Assembly (NCBI RefSeq): GCF_003173035.1 | Contig: NZ_QGLE01000001.1 | Span: 434,001-498,000 of the forward strand | Length of the DNA: 64,000 nt | Origin: Zavarzinia aquatilis | GTDB lineage: Bacteria > Pseudomonadota > Alphaproteobacteria > Zavarziniales > Zavarziniaceae | Direction: 5' to 3' | Part shown: positions 34,173 through 42,011 of the stretch, piece after piece | Layout: every line of letters starts with the position of its first letter | Position numbering within the stretch: position 1 is the first letter of the stretch | Made by a program: the position numbers and the translations under genes | Notes under the pieces: model-generated | What the model was told of the DNA's origin: nothing | The model's input: only the letters and a program-made list of their open reading frames with translations | Databases searched by the model: none

Positions 34173-36194
34173 ATGACCATGGGTCTGGGCACGGTCGGGG
34201 GGGCAGCAGTGCCGCGGGACGGCAAGGATAAAACCAGGAGCGAAAGCCCGTGGGTGATCCAGGACGGATGGACGACCAGCCGGGTCGACCTTCTGTCGCT
34301 GGTGCCGCTCGCCGCCATTCTCGCGCTCGTTGCCCTGATCGGGGCCTTCGTCTGGGTCGTGGACCGGGGCGAGGCGGAGCAGCTGCGCACCAAGCTCGCC
34401 ACCGACGCGCTCTGGGTCGAGCAGACCCTGCGCTTTCAGCTCTCCGTCGACGAGGATATGCTGGCGCGCCTCGCGCTTGATGCCGCTGGCGGTGGCTCGC
34501 CCGATATCCTGGAGGCGCGGGAGCGACTGCACATCGCGTCCAACCCGGAAGTGCTGTCCATCGTCTGGTACGATGCCGGGGGAAAGGTGATCCGCGCCGT
34601 TCCCGGCCTGCCCGACCCGGAGGACGCGGCCCTGCCGCAACTGATCCTGCGCAGTGGCAAGATCGTATCGCGGCCCATTTATGGCGACATCGCGGGCGAT
34701 ACGGTGACCCTGGGGCTGGCCATCGCGGGCGGCGGCGTAGTGACGGCGACCATCTCGCTGCCGCTCCTCCTCGAGCGGCATATCCCGTGGTGGATTGCCG
34801 AACAATATGGCGTCCGCCTCGCCGACACCGGCGGCAACGCCCTGGCGGTGCGCGCACGCCGCGCGCTCGATGCCACCGCGCCCAGCCATTCCATCGCCTT
34901 CGATCCGCCTTTGCGCGGAACCGTGCTGACCATCACGCCCTACAAGCGGCCGGCGGGTTTCCTCGATACGCTGCTGATCGCGGTGATCGCCAGCCTGGCG
35001 CTTTTCGCCATTTTCGCCCTGCTCACGCTCCAGCGCAGCGCGCGGCGGCGGCGGCGGGCGGAGAAGCTGCTGCAGGGCGAGATCGCCTTCCGCCACTCGA
35101 TGGAGGAAAGCCTGACCGTCGGGCTGCGGGCCAAGGATCACGAGGGGCGCATTCTCTATGTCAATTCGGCCTTCTGCAAACTGGTCGACTGGCCGGCGGA
35201 AGACCTGGTCGGACATCTGCCGCCCATGCCCTATTGGGCGCCCGAGCGGATGCAGGAAACCCTCGACCGGCAGATGGCGCTCGCGCAGGGTCACGCCCGG
35301 CCGCAGGCCTTCGAGACGGGTTTCAGGCGCCGTGACGGCACCATGATCGACGTTCAGGTCTTCGAGGCGCCGCTGATCGACGCAGGCGGCGTGCATCGGG
35401 GCTGGATGGGTTCGGTGATCGACATGACCGATGTGAAGCGCGCGGCCCGCGCCGCCCGCCTGCAGGACGAGGCCATGGCTCGCACCGGCCGTCTGGTCAC
35501 CCTGGGGGAAATGGCCTCGACCCTCGCCCATGAACTGAACCAGCCCTTGTCGGCCATCGCGGGCTATGCCACCGGTGCCCTCAACCTGCTGGACCAGGGC
35601 CAGACCGATGGCGTCATGATGCGCCTCGCGGTCGAGAAGGTGGCAGCCCAGGCGGGCCGGGCGGGGCAGATCATCCGGCGCATCCAGGATCTCGTGAAGA
35701 AACGCGAACCCCGGCTGGACCCCTTGTCGCTGCCCGACGTCATCATCGAGACGGTCGGCTTTCTCGCCGCCGAGGCGCGGGAATTGCGCGTTTCGATCGA
35801 AACCGCGCTGCATTCCGCGCCCCCCGTTCGCGCGGACGGCATCCTGATCCAGCAGGTGCTGATCAACCTGATCCGCAATGGCATGGAGGCCATGGCCGAG
35901 GGGCGGCGCCACGGCGACATGCTGCGCGTGACGCTCGACACCACGGCGGAGGGCGATGCGCAAATCGAGGTCGCCGATCTCGGTCACGGCATCGAGCCGG
36001 CGCTGGCGGATCACGTCTTCGACGCCTTCACCTCGACCAAACCTCACGGCATGGGCATGGGCCTGAACATCTGTCGGACACTCGTCGAGCTGCATCGCGG
36101 GCAGCTGACCTTCCGGCGGGGCAGGGAGGCGGGAACAATATTCACCGTGATCCTGCCGGCGCTGGCCAAAGGGTCGGAACAGGCGGCGGAATGA
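34173..36194 (+). CDS. Sensor histidine kinase (DctS-like) with periplasmic sensor and PAS domain
   Basis: The roughly 673-residue protein has a first membrane helix (DLLSLVPLAAILALVALIGAF), a periplasmic sensor of about 220 residues, a second helix (LLIAVIASLALFAIFALLTL), a PAS domain (EGRILYVNSAFCKLVDWPAEDLVG), and a kinase core. The core has the phospho-accepting histidine in TLAHELNQPLSAIAGYATGAL, an N box in INLIRNGMEAMAEG, and G boxes DLGHGIEPA and HGMGMGLNICRTLV. This layout matches Rhodobacter DctS. It is divergent from dctP and overlaps the response regulator by four bases, so it probably senses the TRAP substrate. I prefer ATG 34173; an ATG at 34179 and a TTG at 34110 are alternatives. 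Confidence 0.87.
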   Translation: MTMGLGTVGGAAVPRDGKDKTRSESPWVIQDGWTTSRVDLLSLVPLAAILALVALIGAFVWVVDRGEAEQLRTKLATDALWVEQTLRFQLSVDEDMLARLALDAAGGGSPDILEARERLHIASNPEVLSIVWYDAGGKVIRAVPGLPDPEDAALPQLILRSGKIVSRPIYGDIAGDTVTLGLAIAGGGVVTATISLPLLLERHIPWWIAEQYGVRLADTGGNALAVRARRALDATAPSHSIAFDPPLRGTVLTITPYKRPAGFLDTLLIAVIASLALFAIFALLTLQRSARRRRRAEKLLQGEIAFRHSMEESLTVGLRAKDHEGRILYVNSAFCKLVDWPAEDLVGHLPPMPYWAPERMQETLDRQMALAQGHARPQAFETGFRRRDGTMIDVQVFEAPLIDAGGVHRGWMGSVIDMTDVKRAARAARLQDEAMARTGRLVTLGEMASTLAHELNQPLSAIAGYATGALNLLDQGQTDGVMMRLAVEKVAAQAGRAGQIIRRIQDLVKKREPRLDPLSLPDVIIETVGFLAAEARELRVSIETALHSAPPVRADGILIQQVLINLIRNGMEAMAEGRRHGDMLRVTLDTTAEGDAQIEVADLGHGIEPALADHVFDAFTSTKPHGMGMGLNICRTLVELHRGQLTFRRGREAGTIFTVILPALAKGSEQAAE

Positions 36195-36820
36195 CCGGGA
36201 CCATCCACATGGTCGACGACGAGGAAAGCATCCGCGATGCGCTTGCCTTTCTCTTCGCCTCGCGCGGGCTGACGGCTGTCGGCTGGCACTCGGGCGAGGC
36301 CTTTCTGGAGGCGCAACCGCTCGACGATTGCGCCTGCATCATTCTCGATGTGCGGATGCACGGATTGTCCGGCCCGGAAGTGTTCGAGCGCCTGCGTGCG
36401 ATGGGCAGCGAGGCGCCGGTGATCTTCCTGACCGGCCACGCCGATGTGCCGGTCGCGGTCAGCACCCTGAAGGCCGGGGCCTTCGACTTCGTCGAGAAGC
36501 CGTTCAACGACAATCAGATCGTCGACCTCGCCAAGGCCGCGATCGCCCGCTTCGTCAAGCGCCAGGGGGAAACGCGGGAGGTGGACGCCATCGCCCGCAA
36601 GATCCGCGGCCTGTCCGCCCGGGAAGCCGAAGTGATGGAGCGCATGATCGACGGCAAGCTGAACAAGCAGATCGCCGGTGAACTCGGCATCGCCATCCGC
36701 ACGGTTGAAGTGCATCGGGGCCGGGTGCTGGCGAAGCTCGGCGCCGGCAATGCCGCCGATCTGGCCCGGCTGGTATCGCCGGTTCTCCCCTTGTTGCGGC
36801 CGCTTACGGGTGAAGCCTAG
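36191..36820 (+). CDS. Response regulator of the FixJ/NarL-type (DctR-like)
   Basis: The 209-residue protein has a receiver domain with D9 and D10, the phosphorylated aspartate D53 (IILDVRMHG), T81 (LTGHADVPVA) and K103 (VEKPF). It is followed by a LuxR-type helix-turn-helix (LSAREAEVMERMIDGKLNKQIAGELGIAIRTVEVHRGRVLAKL). It pairs with the upstream kinase, whose stop overlaps its start (ATGA), and likely activates dctPQM in response to the transported substrate. Confidence 0.9.
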   Translation: MTGTIHMVDDEESIRDALAFLFASRGLTAVGWHSGEAFLEAQPLDDCACIILDVRMHGLSGPEVFERLRAMGSEAPVIFLTGHADVPVAVSTLKAGAFDFVEKPFNDNQIVDLAKAAIARFVKRQGETREVDAIARKIRGLSAREAEVMERMIDGKLNKQIAGELGIAIRTVEVHRGRVLAKLGAGNAADLARLVSPVLPLLRPLTGEA

Positions 36821-36842
36821 CCCGGGGACCGGACATGAAAAA

Positions 36843-36867
36843 CCCCGGGCAATCGGCTTGCCCGGGG
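36843..36867 (-). terminator. Intrinsic terminator of the RNA helicase gene
   Basis: A perfect 10-base stem, CCCCGGGCAA with loop TCGGC and TTGCCCGGGG, is followed on the minus strand by TTTTTCATG. This is a textbook Rho-independent terminator for the helicase transcript. It may also block read-through from the response regulator in the other direction. Confidence 0.85.
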
Positions 36868-36891
36868 CTGATCTCCAACGAAACGGGAAGC

Positions 36892-38496
36892 TCAGGCTTC
36901 GTTCGTGCGCGCAGTCTCCTTCGCCGGATAGACCGGGCGCAGGATGAAGGCGGGAACATGGTCGCCGAAGCCGATCACGCTCGGGCCGAGGTCGTCGTCC
37001 CGGCGGCGGGGGCCGCGGCGGTCGTTCCGGTCGTTATAGTCACGCCGCTCGGGCTGGTCGCGGAAATCGCGGGGGCGCTCGTTGCGTTCCTCGCGGGGGC
37101 GGTCCTCGCGCGGGCGCTCGTCACGGGCACGTTCCACCGGCTTTTCCTCGCGCGGGGCCGCTTCCGCCTCGGGGCGGCGCTTGCCGCGACCGCCGCTGCG
37201 GCCGCGTTCGCCCTCTTCGTTCAGGGAGGCGACGTGCACGGTCTCGATCTCGATGTGGCCGTCCTTGGCCTTGCCCTTGCCCTTGCCGAGCTTCACGCCC
37301 TTCAGGGTGGAGGAGGGCTTGCCCCGGCCGCGCTTGTGCGCCTTGGCTTCCGAATCCGACAGAAGCTCGCAAGGGTTGATGCCGTCGATGTTCAGGCGCG
37401 GAATCTGCTGCTTGGTCAGCTCTTCGATCGCCTTGACGAACTTGGTGTCGAAGGGGCTGGCCAGCGTGTAGGACTTGCCTTCGCGTCCGGCGCGGCCGGT
37501 ACGGCCGATGCGGTGCACGTAATCCTCGGCATGGATCGGCACGTCGAAATTGAAGACATGGCTGATCTCGGCGACATCGAGGCCGCGCGCGGCGACGTCG
37601 GAGGCGACGAGGATCGGCACTTCACCGGCGCGGAACCGCTCGAGGACCGCATTGCGCTCGCTCTGCGCCATGTCGCCATGGAGGGCGGCGGCGTTGAAGC
37701 CATGCTTGACCAGCGACTTGCCGACGATGTCGACGTCGCGCTTGCGGTTGCAGAAGATGATGGCGTTGCGCACGGTCTCGGAGCGCAGCAGGCTGCGCAG
37801 GGCTTCGCGCTTGTCCATCTCGTCGACGACGGCGAGGGCCTGGACAATCGTGGTCGCGGTCGAGGACGCGCGGGCGACCGAGATTTCGACGGGATCGGTC
37901 AGGAACTTGTCGGCGAGGCGCTTCACTTCCGGCAGCATGGTGGCCGAGAAGAACAGCGTCTGACGGCTGGGCGGCAGCAGACTGCAAATACGCTCGAGAT
38001 CGGGAATGAAGCCCATGTCCAGCATGCGGTCGGCTTCGTCGACCACGAGGACCTTGATGCCCTGCATCATGATGCGGCCGCGCTCGAAATGGTCGAGCAG
38101 GCGGCCTGGCGTCGCGATCAGCACGTCGACGCCGCGGTCGAGCTTCTTGGTCTGATCGTCCATCGAGGTGCCGCCGATCAGCAGCGCCATGGAAAGCTTG
38201 TGGTACTTGCCGTATTTCTCGAAATTCTCGGCGACCTGGGCGGCCAGTTCGCGGGTCGGCTCCAGGATCAGGGAGCGGGGCATCCGCGCCTTGGGACGGC
38301 CGGCTGCCAGGATGTCGATCATCGGAAGGGTGAAGGAGGCCGTCTTGCCGGTGCCCGTCTGGGCCGTGCCCAGAACGTCGCGCCCCTGCAGCACCTGGGG
38401 GATGGCCTGGGCCTGAATCGGCGTGGGCTCGGAATATCCGGCCTCGGACACCGCCTTCAGCACCTCGGCGCTGAGGCCCAGTTGTTCAAAACTCAT
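36892..38496 (-). CDS. DEAD-box RNA helicase, RhlE-like
   Basis: The 534-residue protein has all the helicase motifs in order: Q motif (FEQLGL..PTPIQAQAI), AQTGTGKT, PTRELAAQV, ATPGRLLDHF, VVDEADRMLDMGF, SATMLPEV, IIFCNRK, VASDVAARGLD and HRIGRTGRAG. The last 130 or so residues are a charged, arginine-rich low-complexity tail (repeats of RPREDRPREER and related), typical of RhlE-type helicases acting in RNA decay and ribosome assembly, often cold-induced. MSFEQLGL is the family start; upstream in-frame codons are unlikely to be translated. A palindrome lies about 80 bases upstream. Confidence 0.92.
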   Translation of the reverse strand: MSFEQLGLSAEVLKAVSEAGYSEPTPIQAQAIPQVLQGRDVLGTAQTGTGKTASFTLPMIDILAAGRPKARMPRSLILEPTRELAAQVAENFEKYGKYHKLSMALLIGGTSMDDQTKKLDRGVDVLIATPGRLLDHFERGRIMMQGIKVLVVDEADRMLDMGFIPDLERICSLLPPSRQTLFFSATMLPEVKRLADKFLTDPVEISVARASSTATTIVQALAVVDEMDKREALRSLLRSETVRNAIIFCNRKRDVDIVGKSLVKHGFNAAALHGDMAQSERNAVLERFRAGEVPILVASDVAARGLDVAEISHVFNFDVPIHAEDYVHRIGRTGRAGREGKSYTLASPFDTKFVKAIEELTKQQIPRLNIDGINPCELLSDSEAKAHKRGRGKPSSTLKGVKLGKGKGKAKDGHIEIETVHVASLNEEGERGRSGGRGKRRPEAEAAPREEKPVERARDERPREDRPREERNERPRDFRDQPERRDYNDRNDRRGPRRRDDDLGPSVIGFGDHVPAFILRPVYPAKETARTNEA

Positions 38497-38573
38497 TGAC
38501 CCGTTATCCGCTTTCCAGGTGCAGCAGCCGTCCGACCATCGGACACGCCCGGCCGTTTCCGGCCTTGTTTCGC

Positions 38574-38589
38574 TGCATTGCACAATGCA
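38574..38589. promoter_or_regulatory. Palindrome upstream of the helicase gene
   Basis: TGCATTG-CA-CAATGCA is a 7-base inverted repeat about 80 bases before the helicase start, in the 192-base spacer shared with the lipoprotein gene's 3' end. It could be a repressor site. No obvious hexamers flank it, and the regulator is unknown. Confidence 0.4.
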
Positions 38590-38688
38590 CAGCAAGGGCG
38601 ACGATAGCCGATTGGGCGATCAAGTCAACCGCCGGGCAGGCAGCCCCGCCATGCGCGCGGCCATGTGTTGCAGGGGGGCAGCGCCCGA

Positions 38689-39237
38689 TCAGGGCATTTG
38701 AGGCAGCTCGCGCGGCACGGTCAGCGGCAGGATTTCGGTCAGGACTTGCGCCATGATGCCGGCATAGGCCGGGTCGGAAACGGACTGCGGGGCCGCGGCG
38801 TGGACCAGCGCGGTCGAGACCCTGCGACTGCCCTGGCACAGCGAAACGAGAGCGGTAAAGCCGCCTTCCGTCCCGGGGGCGCCGACGTGGGCGCGCAGGT
38901 CGGCGGCGGGCGCGCAGGCATCGGCCCGGGACAGCGGCCCCCGGGGATGGAAGATCAGCACGACCCGTGCCCCCGCATCGTCGGCGGGCGCGAAGCCCCG
39001 CGCGGCGACCGAGGCGGGCGGCGTCAGCGGGGCGAGGGCGGCGGCGGCGCCGACGCCAGGGAAAGGTTCACCGACGACGGTCACGGGGGCGAGGCCGTCG
39101 CGGACGGCCGCGTTATAGCCATTACCGCGATAGAATTCCTGATCGAGGTCCTGATGGGTGATGACGGTCGATGGCGTCGCGGCGCAGGCGCCGAGGCCCA
39201 GAAAAGTCGCGACGGCGATGGCTGGCAACAGTCTCAT
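38689..39237 (-). CDS. Hypothetical lipoprotein
   Basis: The 182-residue protein begins MRLLPAIAVATFLGLGACAATP, a short signal ending in an LGAC lipobox with C18 as the lipidated cysteine, so it should be anchored in the envelope. The mature part has no motif I recognise. It contains two cysteines (DACAPA and SLCQGS) that could form a disulfide, and a repeating VVLIFHPRG / VSTALVHAA strand pattern. It is 16 bases downstream of parE on the same strand and may share its transcript. ATG 39237 is chosen because it gives the signal sequence. Confidence 0.7.
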   Translation of the reverse strand: MRLLPAIAVATFLGLGACAATPSTVITHQDLDQEFYRGNGYNAAVRDGLAPVTVVGEPFPGVGAAAALAPLTPPASVAARGFAPADDAGARVVLIFHPRGPLSRADACAPAADLRAHVGAPGTEGGFTALVSLCQGSRRVSTALVHAAAPQSVSDPAYAGIMAQVLTEILPLTVPRELPQMP

Positions 39238-39253
39238 GGCGGAATCCTCGCAT

Positions 39254-41230
39254 TCAAATGTCGAGGTCGGTGGCCCGGGCGGCATTCTCCTGAATGAAGG
39301 CAAAGCGGGTTTCGGCCTTCTTGCCCATCAGGCGGTCGACCAGGCCGACCGTATCCTCGATCTCGTCTTCCATCACGGTGACGCGCAGCAGGGTACGCTT
39401 GTCGCGGTCCATCGTCGTCTCCCGAAGTTGCGCGGGAGGCATCTCGCCCAAGCCCTTGAAACGGCTGATTTCGATCTTCGCGCCCGACTTGAAGTCGCGT
39501 TTGATGCGGCGGTCCTTGTCGTCGTCGTCCATCGCATAAACCGTCTTCGCCCCCTGGGCGATACGATAGAGCGGCGGCATGGCGAGATAGAGATGCCCGC
39601 CCCGGATCAGGCCCGGCATTTCGCGCCAGAAAAAGGTCATGAGCAGGGACGCGATATGGGCGCCGTCGACATCGGCGTCGGTCATGATGATGATGCGTTC
39701 ATAGCGCAGGTCCGGCGCCTTGAACTTGGCGCCGGAGCCACAGCCGAGCGCCAGCACAAGGTCGGACAGTTCCTGGTTCGCCTCCATCTTGCCGGCAGCG
39801 GCGGAGGCGACGTTCAGGATCTTGCCGCGCAGGGGCAGCACCGCCTGGGTCGCCCGGTCGCGCGCCTGCTTGGCCGAACCACCGGCCGAATCGCCCTCGA
39901 CCAGGAAAATCTCGGTGCCGGCCGCCTGATCCTTGGCGCAATCGGCCAGTTTGCCGGGCAGGCGCAGCTTGCGGGTCGCGGTCTTGCGGCTGGTTTCCTT
40001 GTCGGCGCGCTTCTTCAGCCGCTCCTCGGCGCGGCTGACCACATGGTCGAGCAGGGCGTTGGCGGCCGTGGGGTCAGAGGTCAGCCAATGCTCGAACCGG
40101 TCCTTGATCGCCGCTTCGACGAGGCGCGTCGCTTCCACCGTGGCGAGCTTTTCCTTGGTCTGGCCCTGGAACTGCGGCTCGGGAATGAATAGCGACAACA
40201 GGACGGTGGCGCCGCCCATCACGTCTTCCGCCGTGATCTGGGCTGCCCGCTTGTTGTTGGTCAGCTCGCCGAAACCCTTGAGCGCGCGCGCGAGGGCGCC
40301 GCGCAGGCCGGCCTCATGGGTGCCGCCTTCCGGCGTCGGAATGGTGTTGCAGTAGGAATGGACGAAGCTGTCGGCGTCGAGCGGCCAGGCAATCGCCCAT
40401 TCGACCTCGCCCGCGTCGCCGCCGGGCAGGCGGGCCTGTCCGGTGAAGGGCTGAGGGGTGACCATGGCCTGCCCCTCGATGGTCGCGGCCAGGAAATCGG
40501 CGAGACCCCCGGGGAAATGCAGCGTCTCGCTGGCCGGCGTGGCGTCGCCGGACGGGATCAGCTCTGGCGCGCAGGACCAGCGGATTTCGACGCCGCGGAA
40601 CAGATAGGCCTTGGAGCGCGCCATGCGGTAGAGGCGGGCGGGCTTGAACTGCAGGCTGGTGCCGAAAATCTCCGGATCGGGCCGGAACATGACCGTGGTG
40701 CCGCGCCGGTTCTGCACCGCGCCCAGCGACTCGATCTTGCCCGTCGGCTTGCCCCGGACGAAACGCTGGCGCCAGAGCTGGCGGTCGCGCGCGACCTCGA
40801 CCACCATTTCCTCCGACAGGGCATTGACGACGGACGAGCCGACGCCGTGCAACCCGCCCGAGGTCTTGTAGGCCTTGCCGCTGAATTTGCCGCCGGAGTG
40901 CAGCGTCGTCAGAATCACCTCGAGGGCGGACTTGTCCTTGAACTTGGGGTGCGGGTCGACCGGGATGCCACGGCCATTGTCGCGCACGGTCAGCTGCCCG
41001 TCGGCCGACAGCTCCATCTCGATCCGGCTGGCATGGCCGGCCACCGCCTCGTCCATCGCATTGTCGAGGATTTCCGCCGCCAGATGGTGATAGGCGCGCT
41101 CGTCCGTGCCGCCGATATACATGCCCGGCCGCTTGCGGACCGGCTCCAGTCCCTCGAGGACTTCGATATCCTTGGCGGAATAATCGCTGGTGGCGGCGGC
41201 TTTCTCGAACAGGTCGGCGGGCTTGCTCAT
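39254..41230 (-). CDS. parE: DNA topoisomerase IV subunit B
   Basis: ParE is the ATPase subunit of topoisomerase IV, which separates replicated chromosomes. The 658-residue protein has the GHKL features EILDNAMDEAVAGHA, DNGRGIPVDPHPK and GGLHGVGSSVVNALS, the TOPRIM domain with EGDSAGGSAKQARDR and TDADVDGAHI, and the C-terminal FKGLGEMPPAQLRETTMD. The residue pattern and length fit ParE rather than GyrB. ATG 41230 is used; a GTG two codons earlier is possible. The parC partner is not in the window. Confidence 0.93.
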   Translation of the reverse strand: MSKPADLFEKAAATSDYSAKDIEVLEGLEPVRKRPGMYIGGTDERAYHHLAAEILDNAMDEAVAGHASRIEMELSADGQLTVRDNGRGIPVDPHPKFKDKSALEVILTTLHSGGKFSGKAYKTSGGLHGVGSSVVNALSEEMVVEVARDRQLWRQRFVRGKPTGKIESLGAVQNRRGTTVMFRPDPEIFGTSLQFKPARLYRMARSKAYLFRGVEIRWSCAPELIPSGDATPASETLHFPGGLADFLAATIEGQAMVTPQPFTGQARLPGGDAGEVEWAIAWPLDADSFVHSYCNTIPTPEGGTHEAGLRGALARALKGFGELTNNKRAAQITAEDVMGGATVLLSLFIPEPQFQGQTKEKLATVEATRLVEAAIKDRFEHWLTSDPTAANALLDHVVSRAEERLKKRADKETSRKTATRKLRLPGKLADCAKDQAAGTEIFLVEGDSAGGSAKQARDRATQAVLPLRGKILNVASAAAGKMEANQELSDLVLALGCGSGAKFKAPDLRYERIIIMTDADVDGAHIASLLMTFFWREMPGLIRGGHLYLAMPPLYRIAQGAKTVYAMDDDDKDRRIKRDFKSGAKIEISRFKGLGEMPPAQLRETTMDRDKRTLLRVTVMEDEIEDTVGLVDRLMGKKAETRFAFIQENAARATDLDI

Positions 41231-41308
41231 TGTCACGCTTTGTCAGAACCGGGCAGGCCAGTATAGGGTTTCCCGCTGCGCCGCGCCAACAATCGAAAGG
41301 GAGAGTTC

Positions 41309-41734
41309 ATGAGCAAGGACGAAACCGCCGCCGTGCATCCGGCGAGCCGCGGGCTCGAAGCGATCATTCGCACCGCGCCGCTGCCCAAGGATGTGAACGG
41401 CAATGGCGACATTTTTGGCGGCTGGATATTGAGCCACATGGACATCGCCGCCGGTGTCGCCGCGGCGCGCCGGGCCGAAGGCCGGGTGGCGACCGTCGCC
41501 ATCGACGCCATGACCTTCCACAAGCCGGTGTTCATCGGCGATCTGGTCTCGATCTATGGCGAAATTCTGTCGGTCGGGCGGACGTCGATCAAGGTGAAGC
41601 TGGAAACCTGGGTCGACCGCCAGCGCCGCCGCGACGGCAGCCTTGGCGCGCCGGCCTCGGTCAAGGTGACCGAGGGCACGTTCGTCATGGTCGCGATCGA
41701 CGACGAGGGCAAGCCGCGGCCCGTGCCGGCCTGA
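41309..41734 (+). CDS. Acyl-CoA thioesterase, YciA/hotdog family
   Basis: The 141-residue single-hotdog protein has MPKDVNGNGDIFGG-type sequence (LPKDVNGNGDIFGGWILSHMDIA) with the catalytic aspartate, then AIDAMTFHKPVFIGDLVSIYGEI, typical of YciA-like thioesterases. It hydrolyses acyl-CoAs to free acids, probably as a hexamer, and may regenerate CoA. GAAAGGGAGAG lies before ATG 41309. It is divergent from parE. The G-tract hairpin array begins immediately after its stop. Confidence 0.9.
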   Translation: MSKDETAAVHPASRGLEAIIRTAPLPKDVNGNGDIFGGWILSHMDIAAGVAAARRAEGRVATVAIDAMTFHKPVFIGDLVSIYGEILSVGRTSIKVKLETWVDRQRRRDGSLGAPASVKVTEGTFVMVAIDDEGKPRPVPA

Positions 41735-41741
41735 CAGTCGC

Positions 41742-41826
41742 GGCTCCCCCCAGGGAAGGGGGAGCCCGCCGGCGGGGGGGGGATGCCGGCGGGCGAAGGT
41801 GCCACCCGGGGGGGGGGTGTGGCACC
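41742..41826 (+). repeat. Three consecutive hairpins, two with G9/G10 loops
   Basis: Hairpin A: GGCTCCCCC (41742-41750), loop CAGGGAA, GGGGGAGCC (41758-41766). Hairpin B: CCCGCCGGC (41765-41773), loop of nine G plus AT, GCCGGCGGG (41785-41793). Hairpin C: GGTGCCAC (41798-41805), loop CC plus ten G plus T, GTGGCACC (41819-41826). All stems are perfect. A and B share two bases and so are mutually exclusive. The block lies 8 bases after the thioesterase stop and 185 bases before the next gene start. It could terminate, attenuate or form a four-stranded G structure; long G runs can also be sequencing errors. Confidence 0.8.
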
Positions 41827-42011
41827 AACAGGGCGATGCCCCTCAAGGACTATAAACGAATTGACCGCCGACTTCCTACGGGCCCGCCGTAAAAAATGAG
41901 GGGGCCTCGGAAGTGGAAATATGACAATTAAATGAATGACTTGGCGCAAGGACGACAGGTTCGCGCCATGCTGCTATGCACACCACGAAGGGTTTTTCGC
42001 GGGAGTGCGGC

